From Acestrorhynchus altus (taxonomy: Eukaryota; Chordata; Actinopteri; Characiformes; Acestrorhynchidae), in the NCBI GenBank assembly GCA_034509495.1, contig CM067522.1, positions 18,590,928 through 18,654,927 of the forward strand: 64,000 bases of DNA, given 5' to 3'. Positions 11,701-21,518 of this stretch are shown here, in pieces. The number at the start of each line of letters is the position of its first letter. Position 1 is the first letter of the stretch. The notes beneath the pieces were generated by a model that was not told the origin of the DNA, searched no databases, and was given only the letters and a program-made list of their open reading frames with translations. Both the position numbers and the translations under genes were made by a program.

Positions 11701-11994
11701 TGTTGCGAACTTGCTCAACGGATACCGATAATACCAGAGGACACAGACTGTGAATTAGGCCTAGTTCCTGACACTCAAACATGCCTGCTTCCTCCCCGAT
11801 TGACAGTGGAAAGGGAGAACAGGACTTCTGTCGATGCTAGCCAGGGTTTTTTCACCACAGGACAGAGTAGAGGGCAAACATATAAGCCGCAACAAAACGA
11901 AGAGGCGGTAGCACTGTTTTCCTCACAGTGTAGCAGCAGCCTGTCCCAAACACAAGGGGGCAACAAAGCTACACTTGAGGGTTCCAGTCTATGA
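5644..11994 (+). CDS. znrf3: E3 ubiquitin-protein ligase ZNRF3, partial (six 3' coding exons)
   Basis: Coding exons are 5644-5718, 6945-7076, 7581-7688, 7997-8164, 9956-10058 and 10316-11994. They total 2265 nt, or 754 codons plus a TGA stop, with every GT-AG junction keeping frame. The protein is a single-pass membrane RING ligase that ubiquitinates Frizzled and LRP6 and is itself controlled by R-spondin/LGR (family knowledge). Visible in order: the end of the protease-associated ectodomain ([13 protein letters not shown]), a transmembrane helix ([20 protein letters not shown]), a RING-H2 finger ([22 protein letters not shown]) and a long Ser-rich tail with the conserved [18 protein letters not shown] block. 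Human ZNRF3 matches closely throughout and is far closer than RNF43. Exons for the signal peptide and early ectodomain are absent from bases 1-5643, so they lie upstream of the window. The visible part looks intact. Confidence 0.97.
5719..6944 (+). other. znrf3 intron
   Basis: No exon seen. The stretch 5830-6030 is a degenerate TGAGTG/TGCATG-rich repeat; the rest is T-rich intron with repeated GGTTCTAG/GGTTTTAG words at 6120-6360. Confidence 0.8.
6945..7076 (+). CDS. znrf3: znrf3 exon: end of protease-associated ectodomain
   Basis: Forty-four codons, from [20 protein letters not shown] to [10 protein letters not shown]. The acceptor follows a CCCTCT-rich pyrimidine tract and the donor is GTGAGA. 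This is the membrane-proximal part of the R-spondin-binding ectodomain. Confidence 0.96.
7085..7340 (-). mobile_element. MITE family A fragment, reverse orientation
   Basis: Contains CCCAGCATTGAGCTGTGGAG and GATCTGTGTTCTCTGGAATG. These are the reverse complement of the internal region of the same element at 8280-8430 and 38570-38640. Both ends are degraded. It lies in a znrf3 intron. Confidence 0.75.
7581..7688 (+). CDS. znrf3: znrf3 exon: transmembrane segment
   Basis: Thirty-six codons, PTEYFD, then a hydrophobic run [20 protein letters not shown] (7599-7658), then the basic stop-transfer [10 protein letters not shown]. Human ZNRF3 has an extra Gln before PTEYFD (PPRQPTEY); here the acceptor CAG is followed directly by CCA, so that residue is absent. 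Confidence 0.97.
7689..7996 (+). other. znrf3 intron
   Basis: Short intron between the transmembrane and juxtamembrane exons. No feature seen beyond a T-rich patch at 7765-7785. Confidence 0.85.
7997..8164 (+). CDS. znrf3: znrf3 exon: juxtamembrane region and first half of RING
   Basis: Fifty-six codons, beginning [19 protein letters not shown] and ending [12 protein letters not shown]. It supplies the first two zinc-binding cysteines of the RING-H2 domain. The donor is GTGAGT after a codon boundary. Confidence 0.97.
8170..8570 (+). mobile_element. MITE family A copy, truncated
   Basis: The words TTTATCCTGCTTTTGTTGGA, GATCTGATTGCATTCAG, CATCATTCCAGAGAACACA and GCAGTACTTCTCTACAGG recur in order in copies at 12762, 28257 and 38321. 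The left terminal repeat is missing and the sequence begins just after the znrf3 splice donor at 8165. Confidence 0.8.
9310..9560 (+). mobile_element. tRNA-derived SINE (V-SINE-like)
   Basis: The head GTAGCCTGGTGGTTAGGGAA carries an A-box-like promoter; GCCTGTTTGGTTCCCTGAAC is a B-box-like segment. It continues into CCCAGCTGCTCCCTGGACAC and a GGTTAAATGCGGAGGACGAA tail typical of fish tRNA SINEs. Related copies lie at 32905 and 52830. Confidence 0.85.
9956..10058 (+). CDS. znrf3: znrf3 exon: second half of RING
   Basis: 103 nt, starting [20 protein letters not shown] and ending CPHCRHNII plus one base. It supplies the remaining Cys/His ligands. The acceptor is CCTAG and the donor GTGAGC. Confidence 0.97.
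10316..11994 (+). CDS. znrf3: znrf3 terminal coding exon: cytoplasmic tail
   Basis: A single long exon (559 residues and a stop) starting [20 protein letters not shown]. Conserved blocks include [48 protein letters not shown], the poly-Ser block near 10945-10975, [27 protein letters not shown] and [16 protein letters not shown]. The tail is Ser/Cys rich and presumably disordered; in the family it contacts Dishevelled (established knowledge). The stop is TGA at 11992-11994. Confidence 0.97.
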
Positions 11995-12761
11995 AGTTTA
12001 ACCGAAGTTAAATAACTTTTGTCTCTACAAGCTGACCGAACTCATCAGCACTCGTCTAGAACTTATCAGAAAGGCTTTGAAATTTCGGTTTTGGAATTTT
12101 TGGGGTTGACATGTGGTGGCATCATCTTAGTTTATCCTTTCCATTCCTGTGGCCTTCAGAAGCTCAGCCACATCAACAAAGATACTGTTGCAGGCAGAGG
12201 TATGAAATAATACCATTCTTAATCCACATGGTGAAGATTTTGTGATTTTGAGGTCAATTTTTTTATGTACACTGTTGGTTTAACAGCTAAAGTTGAGTAA
12301 AAACAAAGGCTCATATTATGTGGATGCGCGTTTGCAATGTACACTCTTGTTTTCTCTTATTTAAGTCTGAATTGCATGCATGTGTGTGTACATATGCCAT
12401 GTTGGTTAGCTCGGGATCTTCAGCTTGGAAAGCAATACTACCACTTAGAGAAATAAACCAAAACACAACATGTCGAGCATTTCAAGAATAACAAATAGAG
12501 GAGGGGCATGTTTGGCTGTTGATGAGGCACTTGAAAGGTATAAAATTCACCATATTTTGTGCCATCATGCCTCCCTCTCACTTCTCTCTCAGGGTCATTA
12601 TCTCATTAGTACAGTAGCAGACCAAGGCGCAAAGCTTCGTTTTTGTTTTTATTGTTAGCACTAACAGGAGACTACTGAGCTGTCTGTACTCCACACCAAA
12701 GTTTAGTTTGTCTCTGAGGAACCATTGAACTGTTCTAGTCTCAGATACATGCTGCAGAAAG

Positions 12762-13099
12762 CTACACTACATTGACAAAAGCATTGGGACACCTGCTCAT
12801 TTCATGTAATTACAGGATTTCATTGCATTAAGCAATTCTATTTAGTAAGATCAGGATGTTGGATGATCAACTCCCCAACTCTTCTCTCCCATCATTCCAG
12901 AGAACACAGTTCTATTTGTCCACAGCTCAATGCTGGCATAGTGAAAACAGGTTCATGTCTTAGTTCTATTCTATTAGCAGTACAGGTTTTAGACAAGCTG
13001 TGTGTGTTTGCACATCTATGACAGAAATGATTGCAACTTAAAAGAGCCAAATGCATTTATTTGAAGGGGTGTCCACAAACATCTGGACATGTAGTGTAG
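12762..13099 (+). mobile_element. MITE family A, near-complete copy with terminal inverted repeats
   Basis: The outer ends are CTACACTACAT and ATGTAGTGTAG, a perfect 11-bp inverted repeat. Weaker pairing continues inward (GACAAAAGCATTGGGACACC against GGTGTCCACAAACATCTGGA). The outermost TA on each side would fit a TA target duplication of the Tc1/mariner type (inference). At 338 bp it is non-coding and non-autonomous. Confidence 0.85.
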
Positions 13100-13684
13100 C
13101 TGACTGTGGTCTGCAGTACCTCTGCTTGCAAAGTGATTTTGTGTATTTTTTTTTTGTTTAACCAGCATTTCCTTTAACCCTGATCTGCTACATATTAGTG
13201 CATCTTAAAAAATTAACACTGAAAAGCTCATTTGTGATCACAATTTCTTTTAAAAAAGGTAAACTGTCATATTTTATATTCATTACATGTAAAGTGACAT
13301 TTGAAGTATGCCTTTTAACTCCTGAAAAACAGAAATCCTATATCTCAAAATATTACAAAAATCCAAGTATAAACTTTAAAACAAAAAGCTTAAAATATAT
13401 CACTTTAATTAAAAGTAATAACAATATGACAGTTTAATCTTTTATTTTTCAGTTAAATTATGAAAAACCCTTTTCACTGTGTTCAAATTCTTTGAGATTC
13501 ACTAATATTTGGTGCACTTTTTTAGTTTGGGGTTGTTTTTTTTTACCATTTAACACAAGCTAACAGTTTCTCTGAAAAGGCCAAAGTATACTGGTTTAAG
13601 GAGATTTGAATGCAGTGGTGTTTTTTGTTGTTGTTTTGTTTTACAAATCATGCTCTTCTGAATCATAATCATACAATAACTTTG

Positions 13685-13721
<37 letters not shown>
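13685..13721. repeat. (AC)n microsatellite
   Basis: Pure CA run within the presumed znrf3 3' UTR. Confidence 0.95.
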
Positions 13722-13723
<2 letters not shown>

Positions 13724-14533
13724 TTCATGCCTTTCTGTTTTTTACAGAATTTTTTATGCTGTTTCTATGAAATGTACACTTCCAGCTTACACAGGTGAAA
13801 GTTTTGAAATAACTATTTATATGTTGACTATAACAGTGCTGTAACACAAAAGAATTTAATCTTGCCTTGCATAGATTTACGTACTGCAAATAAATATAGC
13901 ATTTTTGGGGTACTTGAGTCACTATTTAAATTTTTGTATTGTTCGTAGCACTTAAGAAGATTGTATAAAAGAAAATATGTACAAAAATTAATATTTTTAA
14001 TTTGTTTTTAAATATAATTATTTTCTCCATCATTTCTCATCCTGCAGATGTCAAGGAGGCTAGAGCTCAAGCCGTGTATATTTCTTTATCTGTATAGCAG
14101 CACATTTCATAAATGGAAATATGTTCTCTGAATATTTATTGACTAATATATTTATCTGTAAGCCATGTCTTATGTTCAGAGTGTCTGAAGAACTTTTGAG
14201 ATTTTTTTCTTCTGGAGATCACTAATATGAAACTTTGTAAATACATGGTAATTGCACACAAGATGATTAAATATTCTCTGACCAAAAAACAATTTTAAAA
14301 TTTTAGTACCATACAGTTTTGTAACAAAGTGTACAAAGATTTGAAAATTATATGGTTTTATTCAAGTGACCGATTTGAGTCTTTATTTGTGTTTTGTGTC
14401 TGTCCTTATTGCTGGTGTTTAATTGAATCCATTCTTCCCTTGGACCACTGGCTGCCACACAATCCCAAAGCATTATCTGTTCACTTCATGCACAATGTGT
14501 CATGTGTCATGTGTCATGTGATGTTTTATGTCC

Positions 14534-14539
14534 AATAAA
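14534..14539 (+). terminator. Candidate poly(A) signal for znrf3
   Basis: AATAAA at the end of the A/T-rich stretch downstream of the znrf3 stop and just before the tandem array. Placement is inferred; earlier signals at 12452 and 13889 are alternatives. Confidence 0.4.
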
Positions 14540-14599
14540 TTGAAAATTATTAATGCACACTACATTTTACAGGTGAAACCTAGCCATCATTTTCATACT

Positions 14600-16000
14600 C
14601 AAACAATACGTCTTATGTTAGTTTTGAAATTTGAACCGTTTGAAAAATTATATGTTTCTATTGAAGTGACAAACTTCAGTCTTTGTATTTTTGTAATCAA
14701 TGTTTCTACACACTCCAGAGCAGCACATACTAATGAAACTAAGTCAGAGTCACACCAAAACTGCGAAAAATAAAACAGTGTCCAATTTGGGCCATTTGGA
14801 CATTTGATTTTCAAGAAAAGTCTTTTAAATGGATTGCAAAACATCTCCAAATACTTTGAAAGTGTTTACGATTTTGAATCAGTTGCAAAACATGTCCCGA
14901 TAGTACATCACACAGTCTCATATTTTAGAAAAGTCGATATATTTTGCTTCAAAAATTATGAAAGCACATGGATATAATTATAAATTCTATTTTATTTTCA
15001 TTGAAAATGTTTCTACACACTCCAAAGAAGCACGTCCTGATGAAACCAAGTCGAAAAATCAACTTCAATTTTCACACCAAAATTGCAAAAATACGTAAGT
15101 CTATAGTCTTACCTTCATGTCCAATTTTTGGTCGTTTGGACATTTATTTGATTTTCATGAAATATCTTTTAAATAGGCTGTAAATCATCTCCAGATACTT
15201 TGCAAGTGTTTACAATTTTGAATCAGTTGCAAAACATGTCCAAATAGTACGTCACACTCTCCCATTTTTAATAGAAATAATCAACATTGACGCGCCTACC
15301 ATGACGAAAGCATCAAAAATAAAAATATGTTTAAATTCAGTTTTATTTTCATTGAAAATGTTTCTATACACTCCAGAGAAGCACATACTGATGAAACAAA
15401 GTCAGAAAAACAACTTCCATTTTCACACCAAAATTGCAAAAATACGTAAGTCTATAGTCTTACCTTCATGTCTAATTTTGGGCCATTTGGAAAATAATTA
15501 GATTTTCCTAAAATATTGTTTAAATAGTTTGCAAAACATCTCCAGATACTTTGCAAGTGTTTACACTTTTGAATCAGTTGCAAAATATGTCCAAATAGTA
15601 AGTCACACATTTTTAAAATAATTGAAAATTCCACTCAAAAATGATGAAAGCACATGGATGTATTTTTAATTCAGTTTTATTTTCATTGAAAATGTTTCTA
15701 CACACTCCAAAGAAGCACGTACTGACGAAACAAAGTCAGAAAAACGACTTCAATTTTCACACCAAAATTGCAAAAATACGTAAGTCTATAATAGTCTTAC
15801 CTTTGTGTCTAATTTTGGGTCATTTGGACATTTATTTGATTTTCGTGAAATATCGTTTAAATAGGCTGTAAAACATCTCTAGATACTTTGCAAGTGTTTA
15901 CAATTTTGAATCATGTTCAAATAGTACATCAAACTCTCACATTTTTGCATATGGATATATTTTTTAATTCAGTTTTATTTTCACTGATAATGTTTGGGCA
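14600..16000. repeat. Tandem array, ~310-350-bp unit, about four copies
   Basis: The word TTCTACACACTCCA (or a one-base variant) recurs at about 14703, 15010, 15361 and 15694. Each time it is followed by GAAGCACGTACTGATGAAAC-like sequence, CACACCAAAATTGCAAAAAT, ACGTAAGTCTATAG and ATACTTTGCAAGTGTTTACA. A partial fifth copy ends near 16000. The unit contains short open frames that do not resemble known proteins. Confidence 0.92.
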
Positions 16001-16548
16001 GTTTTGGGTCTTTACAGTAGTTTTGTCTTACAGTAATTTGACTTACTCACTCTTGTATTGGTGTTCTAACCAAATCAGCGGTATTAATGGCACCACAGTG
16101 ACATAAGTATGTAAAAACGTGACCAGAAAACCTTCTGCAAATGCTGCCAGACCACACAGGTGTACATATGTGATGTTGCAGGGATGATCACAGAGCACAT
16201 AGACACCATGTATTAAGATTATTTTTCTCCTTCCCCATCGAATGTGACTGCTTTCAATTTAAACAAAGAAATCTTGATGTCTGGTGCTTAATGAACAATG
16301 AACACGTACAAAAACACCATATTTAACTCCTTCCTGAGCAGCATATGGCTAAAATACAACCGCACTGAACTGAAGAAAGATGAACTAGTGAAACAAACTG
16401 AAGTGGGCAGATCGGTCAGCCTCGTTTCTGTGACGGTGCAGACGACCCTTCTGCAGGATGTCTCTGGGGCTCACTCCAGCTCTCTGCTGGTCTTTTTCTG
16501 CCTGCACGTGACAGCATGTGCATCAGTCTGTGTGGGGAAGTCCTCCAC
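16001..16548. other. Intergenic gap between znrf3 array and coq5 stop
   Basis: Presumably includes the coq5 3' UTR, since coq5 is transcribed leftwards. No clear AATAAA on the minus strand close to the stop was identified. Nothing else seen. Confidence 0.5.
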
Positions 16549-16650
16549 TTAGAGTTTGAATCCTGAATGAATGGCGACAACTCCTCCAGTCAGGTTGGTG
16601 TACTGGACCCGGAAGAACCCTGCCTCCTCGATCATCTCTTTAAAGGTTTC
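16549..16650 (-). CDS. coq5: coq5 exon 7 and stop
   Basis: Reads ETFKEMIEEAGFFRVQYTNL then TGGVVAIHSGFKL and TAA. Acceptor CTCTAG. The intron before it contains a Tc1 relic. Confidence 0.97.
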   Translation of the reverse strand, partial: ETFKEMIEEAGFFRVQYTNLTGGVVAIHSGFKL

Positions 16651-18158
16651 CTAGAGAAGAGATAATAATGAGGGAGAAGGTTCCTCGTTAAAGCTGATCT
16701 AATCATTATTAAGGCTAAAGCACAGCAGAGAGTCAGGCTGAGGCACAGCAGGAGGACAATGTGAGAAGGTAATGAGGAGGGAGTGCAGAACTCTGCCACC
16801 TGCTGGTTATGTTAAAAACACATTGCGTATTTTTTGAGGGAACATTTTATTACAATTCAAAAAGTCATTTATTTTTCCGAGTGTGACAGGGCAGAACCTA
16901 CCATCACAACAGAACTGTTGTGTCAGTGAGCCTCACTGACTTCAGTGCCAACCTCTTGACTTTGACTAGCTCTTTCTAGACAATCAAGTGTCCATAGTTA
17001 CACACTGCTCTATTTTGCACTCACGTTTGCAATGACAGTTGTCCAGAAGACGATTATGGACACCTGCTGTATCACAGCATATTATTGAAAAACTGACTGG
17101 ACGGGGACGATGTGGTGGGAAAAGGTGCACAAGCAACAGGGATGAACACAGCCTTGAGAGGATTGTCAAGAAAAGTGGATTCAAGAATATGGGAGAGTCA
17201 GTGCATCAAGAGCCCTCACAAACAGACATCTCCAGGAAAAGGTCTACAACTGTGTTCCCAACATCGAGCACCTCCTGAAGTAGATGAAGGAGAAAAAGAA
17301 CTGGTCTGCTGCTCGGTGCTCCAAAGTGCTTTTCAAACGAATGTAAATTCTGCATTTCCTTTGGAAATCACGAGTCCAGGAGGTTTTTGAATACTTCATG
17401 CTTCCATCTGTTCATGAGCTTTATGGAGATGTGGATTTATTTTTCCAACAGCCCACAGTGCTATAACTTCTTATACATCTTATGAAATATCCTAATAATA
17501 AGAGAAATTGGATTTCAGAAGAAAAAAAAAGCTTGAAAGAACTTTTCAGAATATTATATTTTACTGGTGGTGTTTTATGTGGGAAGATTAAGAATTAGGG
17601 ATGTGTACTAACATCCAGGCAATATTAATGGATCAGGCATCTGCTATTTGACCTGATTCAGCTCCGACCCCACTGTATTCTAACTGTTAAAAAAAAAAAC
17701 CTTTTAATCTCAGTTTACAGGTATGTACAGTTACCTGGTCAGGAAACCTTCGGATGCTCTCCACCAGGTACTGATATGATTTCCAGTCTCCAGCAATCAC
17801 TTCCCCTAAAACTGGAATCATCTGGAAGCTGTACGCATCATACAGCCTGCAAAACAAAAAAATCACATCACCATCATCATGGAGACCTAAACAAAGATGC
17901 AGATTGTGTCATGAAGAGTACTGTGATTAAATGATTTTGCTGCATCACAGCCATAAAAGAAACTTCATAAATCTCCTTATTGTGGCGCAGAACTTCAGAA
18001 GCCTCCAGTTATTCGGAGCCCTGTTCTGCTATGCCGATGACTGTAAGGGACAATCAGTTCATGTACCTGGACAGCACTGGGTTTGATACTTTGCTGAACT
18101 CTAGACACATGAAGCGTCCACCAGGTTTCAGGACACGCAGAGCTTCTTGCAGAGCCTG

Positions 18159-18229
<71 letters not shown>

Positions 18230-20424
18230 AATATATGGTGGAGCTTCTCAAGTCTCCCAGCTATTCAATGGCAGGAGTTGGGGGATGGGATTCATTCCTG
18301 TTAGGTGTAGCTGTGCAGGAGGTGCGTCTACCTGCTCTATGTGAGTGACATTGCGGATGCCAAAAGCGATGGTGTAAATATCAAACTGATCATCATCAAA
18401 TGGAAGCTCCTCTGCATCTCCCACCACCCATGACAAACCTACAAACACACATACAAGCAGTGCTGTGATAAAGTATTTGCCCCCCCCCGCTCTCCTGCTG
18501 TTCACCATTATTCTAAAAGATGCTTAGAGATCTTAACACACTGTACGGTTTTAGAGAGTACCATGACAATTCAAAGAATCAACTGAATGCAAAAATCATT
18601 AATCAGTTCTTCTCACTCATGGAGAACATTCTTAGAACCTTAACGCTTCTATGTAGCATCAAAAGGGTGTTTTTAGGGATACCTTCGGCTTCCCTGTTAA
18701 CACTGTGTTAATGTGTGGTACTCTTTGTCTGACCATACCTTTTGTAATTCCTGCATTCTCAGCCCGCTCTTTGCCCACCTTCAGCATTTCCTTATTGATG
18801 TCGCACACAACTGCCCAGCACTCTGCAGGCCCCACCTCTTCCGAGTTGTAACTGCTGCTAATGTCCTGCCACGAAGGCGTCTGATTGGCCCGTGCCCTCT
18901 GGCGAAGCTGTCGCTCTCGTACAGAGCGTGAATACTCCAGAAAACGGAAAGAAATGTCACCTGAAAGCAGAATGGAGCGTGACTGAACTTCATCTGTCTG
19001 TTTAGTCACAACAGGAAATAAAGCTGAAAATAATTGTCCGAAGCTGGGTCAAATAATCTATCCATTAAATGAATATCTGATTATTTAAATTATGAATCGA
19101 TCGATTACCAAATAACCATATGAGCGCTTAGGATTTGCTTGAGGTTTTTGTATATTTGGTACACTACTATGATGATTTCAGTACTGCACTGGCAGTTAAG
19201 TGGAGGAGGGTAGATCTGCAGCCCTGCAGTACAGCACTCTCAGCCACTAGTGTCACAAACACACCAGTATCAGCATCAGCATCAGTAAACAAAAGTTAGA
19301 ACATGGTGGTGCATATAGACTACCTGCAAGCATCTGTGCTGTTACACACGTTTGTTTTTCTCCAAAAAGCAAATGTGGATCAACTTTAGGCGATAAGACA
19401 ACATAGAAGACAACACCGTGCGAGATGCATGGTATGTCACTGCTCCTGTACAAGACACGCCCACAACAATTCACACTGAAAATCTACTAAAAACTACTAC
19501 ATTTACAAGTTTGTCCCAAAACTTTAATTTTTGACCAAAATTAAATATAACTAACATAATACTTACATTGTATGAAAGACATTTTAAGTTCTACGTAAGT
19601 TAGGAAGGATTTCCAGACAGGCTCACAATTTGAACGATGTTCTTAGGCATGAATTTACAAATGTTATGAATGTTTTGGAAAACCCATCCCAGTTTATTTG
19701 ATTAATGGATTTTAATTTGTAGTGGTACTGTAATGACAGGGGCGGCACGGTAGCGCAGTGGATAGCACTGTTACCTCACAGCAAGAAGGACCTAGGTTGG
19801 ACTGTAATGACATTGCCATGGATACCTGTTCCTCCAGCTGTGTCCAGCAGACGAAGGCCAGGTTGGGGGTTCATCAGGTGAAGCAGGGTGTCCTTCCACA
19901 ACCGGTGGATCCCCAGACTCATTGCATCGTTCATTACGTCATACTTCTGAGCCACACTCTCAAACACCTTGTACACTTAGATACACATACACACACATTA
20001 TAAGAATTTAAGATAGTGACAAAATTAAGCTGAGTTTGGCATTTTGGTGGAATTTTTCGTTCCACCTTAAATGGCCCAGCAGTTACTGCTGACAATTTAA
20101 GGTGGAACGGACAACTCCAAAAATAAGCTTGAAAAAAATCACTCAATATCAGGTTTATTTTACAGTACACTCCTGTAAACTATATATGCGTGTTATTTAA
20201 GGTGGTTCTGACCCATAAAGCTGTCTAATTCCTCATTTCTCACCTCTTTCTGCTTTCTCTTCTTCTGGAACCGTCTCGAAACCAAAGTGTGTGTTTTTCG
20301 TCTCCGGCCCGCCGCTACAGCACCGACAAACCGAGTTTGTGTCCCGGTTTCTCCACCCAAAGGTGACATTTCTGCTCGTCTGCTTCACAACTCTCCTGGT
20401 CAGCTCTCTAAAGGACGCTGCCAT
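16549..20424 (-). CDS. coq5: 2-methoxy-6-polyprenyl-1,4-benzoquinol methylase, mitochondrial (COQ5), complete
   Basis: Seven exons on the minus strand: 20424-20244, 19975-19826, 18960-18739, 18438-18332, 18155-18067, 17846-17735 and 16650-16549. Together they give 963 nt, 320 codons plus TAA, close to the 327 residues of human COQ5. It is the SAM-dependent C-methyltransferase of ubiquinone synthesis and acts in the matrix CoQ complex (family knowledge). The N terminus is Arg-rich and acidic-poor (MAASFRELTRRVVKQTSRNV), fitting a mitochondrial presequence. SAM-binding motifs visible are LLDTAGGTGDIS (motif I; human has Val for Thr), VVCDINKEML, GDAEELPFDDDQFD, FGIRNVTH and RVLKPGGRFMCLEFS. The C terminus is GVVAIHSGFKL. 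An in-frame upstream ATG at 20442 would add six residues, but its context is poorer (T at -3) than that of the chosen ATG (A at -3, G at +4). Confidence 0.97.
17030..17460 (+). pseudogene. Decayed Tc1-type transposase fragment
   Basis: Translation gives SQHIIEKLTGRGRCGGKRCT, SNRDEHSLERIVKKS, then after frameshifts AKEKKNWSAARCSKV-like sequence and KFCISFGN-like and ELYGDVDLFFQQ-like pieces. This is the helix-turn-helix and DDE region of a fish Tc1 element, with an internal deletion and several frame breaks. It lies in the last coq5 intron on the opposite strand to coq5. Confidence 0.85.
17735..17846 (-). CDS. coq5: coq5 exon 6
   Basis: Reads RLYDAYSFQMIPVLGEVIAG then DWKSYQYLVESIRRFPDQ. Acceptor TTGCAG, donor GTAACT. 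Almost identical to human COQ5 here. Confidence 0.97.
18067..18155 (-). CDS. coq5: coq5 exon 5 (89 nt, (GT)33 acceptor)
   Basis: Reads ALQEALRVLKPGGRFMCLEF then SKVSNPVLS and two bases. Read on the minus strand, the acceptor is (GT)33 followed by TCAG. At 89 nt, skipping it would shift the frame. Confidence 0.96.
18160..18225. repeat. (AC)33 microsatellite abutting a coq5 acceptor
   Basis: Pure 66-nt run. On the coq5 strand it reads (GT)33 and is followed immediately by TCAG and exon 5. Confidence 0.97.
18332..18438 (-). CDS. coq5: coq5 exon 4
   Basis: Thirty-six residues, GLSWVVGDAEELPFDDDQFD then IYTIAFGIRNVTHIEQ. Acceptor TTGTAG, donor GTAGAC. Confidence 0.97.
18739..18960 (-). CDS. coq5: coq5 exon 3
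   Basis: Reads GDISFRFLEYSRSVRERQL through VVCDINKEMLKVGKERAENA and GITK, with a charged insertion between motif I and the acidic motif like that in animal COQ5. Acceptor TTTCAG, donor GTATGG. Confidence 0.96.
18961..19825 (-). other. coq5 intron 2
   Basis: No exon seen. Contains the SINE head at 19740-19800; the rest is unremarkable. Confidence 0.8.
19740..19800 (+). mobile_element. tRNA-SINE head fragment
   Basis: GGGCGGCACGGTAGCGCAGT GGATAGCACTG and CTCACAGCAAGAAGGACCTA are the tRNA-like head of a common fish SINE. The body is missing. The fragment stops just short of the coq5 exon 2 donor. Confidence 0.8.
19826..19975 (-). CDS. coq5: coq5 exon 2: SAM motif I
   Basis: Reads YKVFESVAQKYDVMND through PGLRLLDTAGGT; acceptor CTAAG, donor GTATCC. 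A SINE head fragment (19740-19800) lies just downstream of the donor. Confidence 0.95.
20058..20110. repeat. Short inverted repeat of the CCACCTTAAAT family
   Basis: CGTTCCACCTTAAATGG pairs with CAATTTAAGGTGGAACG across an approximately 20-nt loop. The half-site recurs as a degenerate tandem set at 35970-36390. Confidence 0.75.
20244..20424 (-). CDS. coq5: coq5 exon 1: mitochondrial presequence and start of mature protein
   Basis: Begins MAASFRELTRRVV, ends FGFETVPEEEKAER plus one base; the donor is GTGAGA. The codon that spans the junction becomes Val (VYKVFESV), as in human COQ5. Confidence 0.93.
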
Positions 20425-20530
20425 CTTTGACCGCTGCGTCATAAATCCGCGACCAACCCGCTTTTGTAGTTTTTCAGACCCGTTAACGGACTACAACATA
20501 AAAGTCCTTTATAATTCTTCATTAATTTAT
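20425..20530 (-). promoter_or_regulatory. Presumed coq5 5' UTR/promoter side
   Basis: This is the segment directly upstream of the coq5 start. It contains several CpG dinucleotides and no obvious TATA box. The assignment rests only on position. Confidence 0.3.
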
Positions 20531-21159
20531 TTACTGGTTCACTTAAAGTGAAAGCTGTTTTTTTAAACGTATTAGTTTTTTTAAACGTTGTTATTATTAG
20601 CTTCGATCTAGATTTTTTTTATTTTTACTTTTTGCTTTTACAGAATGTTTCTGTAACTAAACGAAGGCAACAGCTCATACATTGCCAAGGTATCAACAGG
20701 TCACTGCGTTTGTCTGTGTTATCATTAACTTTTCCCCTAATAATAATAATTAATTAATTAAATAAATATAATATAATTAATTAAATTATTACCATACCTA
20801 AAAGTACTTAAACTAGTTTTATACTTAAAATACATCTGACTTTTATTGTCTGCAAACAATTTTTAACAATAAAGGCAACAACTCATTCTGACTTTGCCAA
20901 GGTATCAACAGTTCATTGGGTTTAGCTGTGTAACCATGAACATTTTCACATTTAGGTTTCTAAATATCACTTTAAATTTAGTCTAAATGTTAACTAAATT
21001 AATATTTAACATTTAATATAATATTATGAAATACAGCAGAAGCTGAGTGTTTAGTGATCTGCATATGTAATACCTACCCCATAATCTTTCAGGGGTCCAG
21101 CCACTAGAGGGGGCAAGAGACAAGTGTACAGGTATGGAGGGTTTTTTTAAAATTGTTTT

Positions 21160-21163
<4 letters not shown>

Positions 21164-21228
<65 letters not shown>
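21164..21228. repeat. (TA)n microsatellite
   Basis: Pure TA run of about 65 nt. Confidence 0.95.
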
Positions 21229-21230
<2 letters not shown>

Positions 21231-21461
21231 TTTGAGATATAAATATGAGCACAAATTTTATATTTGTATGAATTTGACCATGTTTGACCTAAACAATTTT
21301 GCTCATAAGGACTAACAACAATTTAAATCAAAGAAATCCTGTTGGATAATGATCATCCAGAGTGTTTTTGAGCTACACATTGAATAATTCTGATGACTTA
21401 TTTGTAATAATTAGATGGATAAGGATATTTATAACAAGTTATTCATAATACATGAAAGTTC

Positions 21462-21462
<1 letters not shown>

Positions 21463-21518
<56 letters not shown>
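21463..21518. repeat. (TTA)n microsatellite
   Basis: Pure trinucleotide run of about 18 units. Confidence 0.95.

Larger units (their letters stand above)
11995..14545 (+). other. znrf3: Probable znrf3 3' UTR
   Basis: A/T-rich, with no coding exon. Candidate AATAAA signals lie at 12452-12457, 13889-13894 and 14534-14539; the last follows a long non-repetitive A/T-rich stretch. The end used is not known. The region contains a MITE (12762-13099) and an (AC)n run (13685-13721). Confidence 0.55.
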
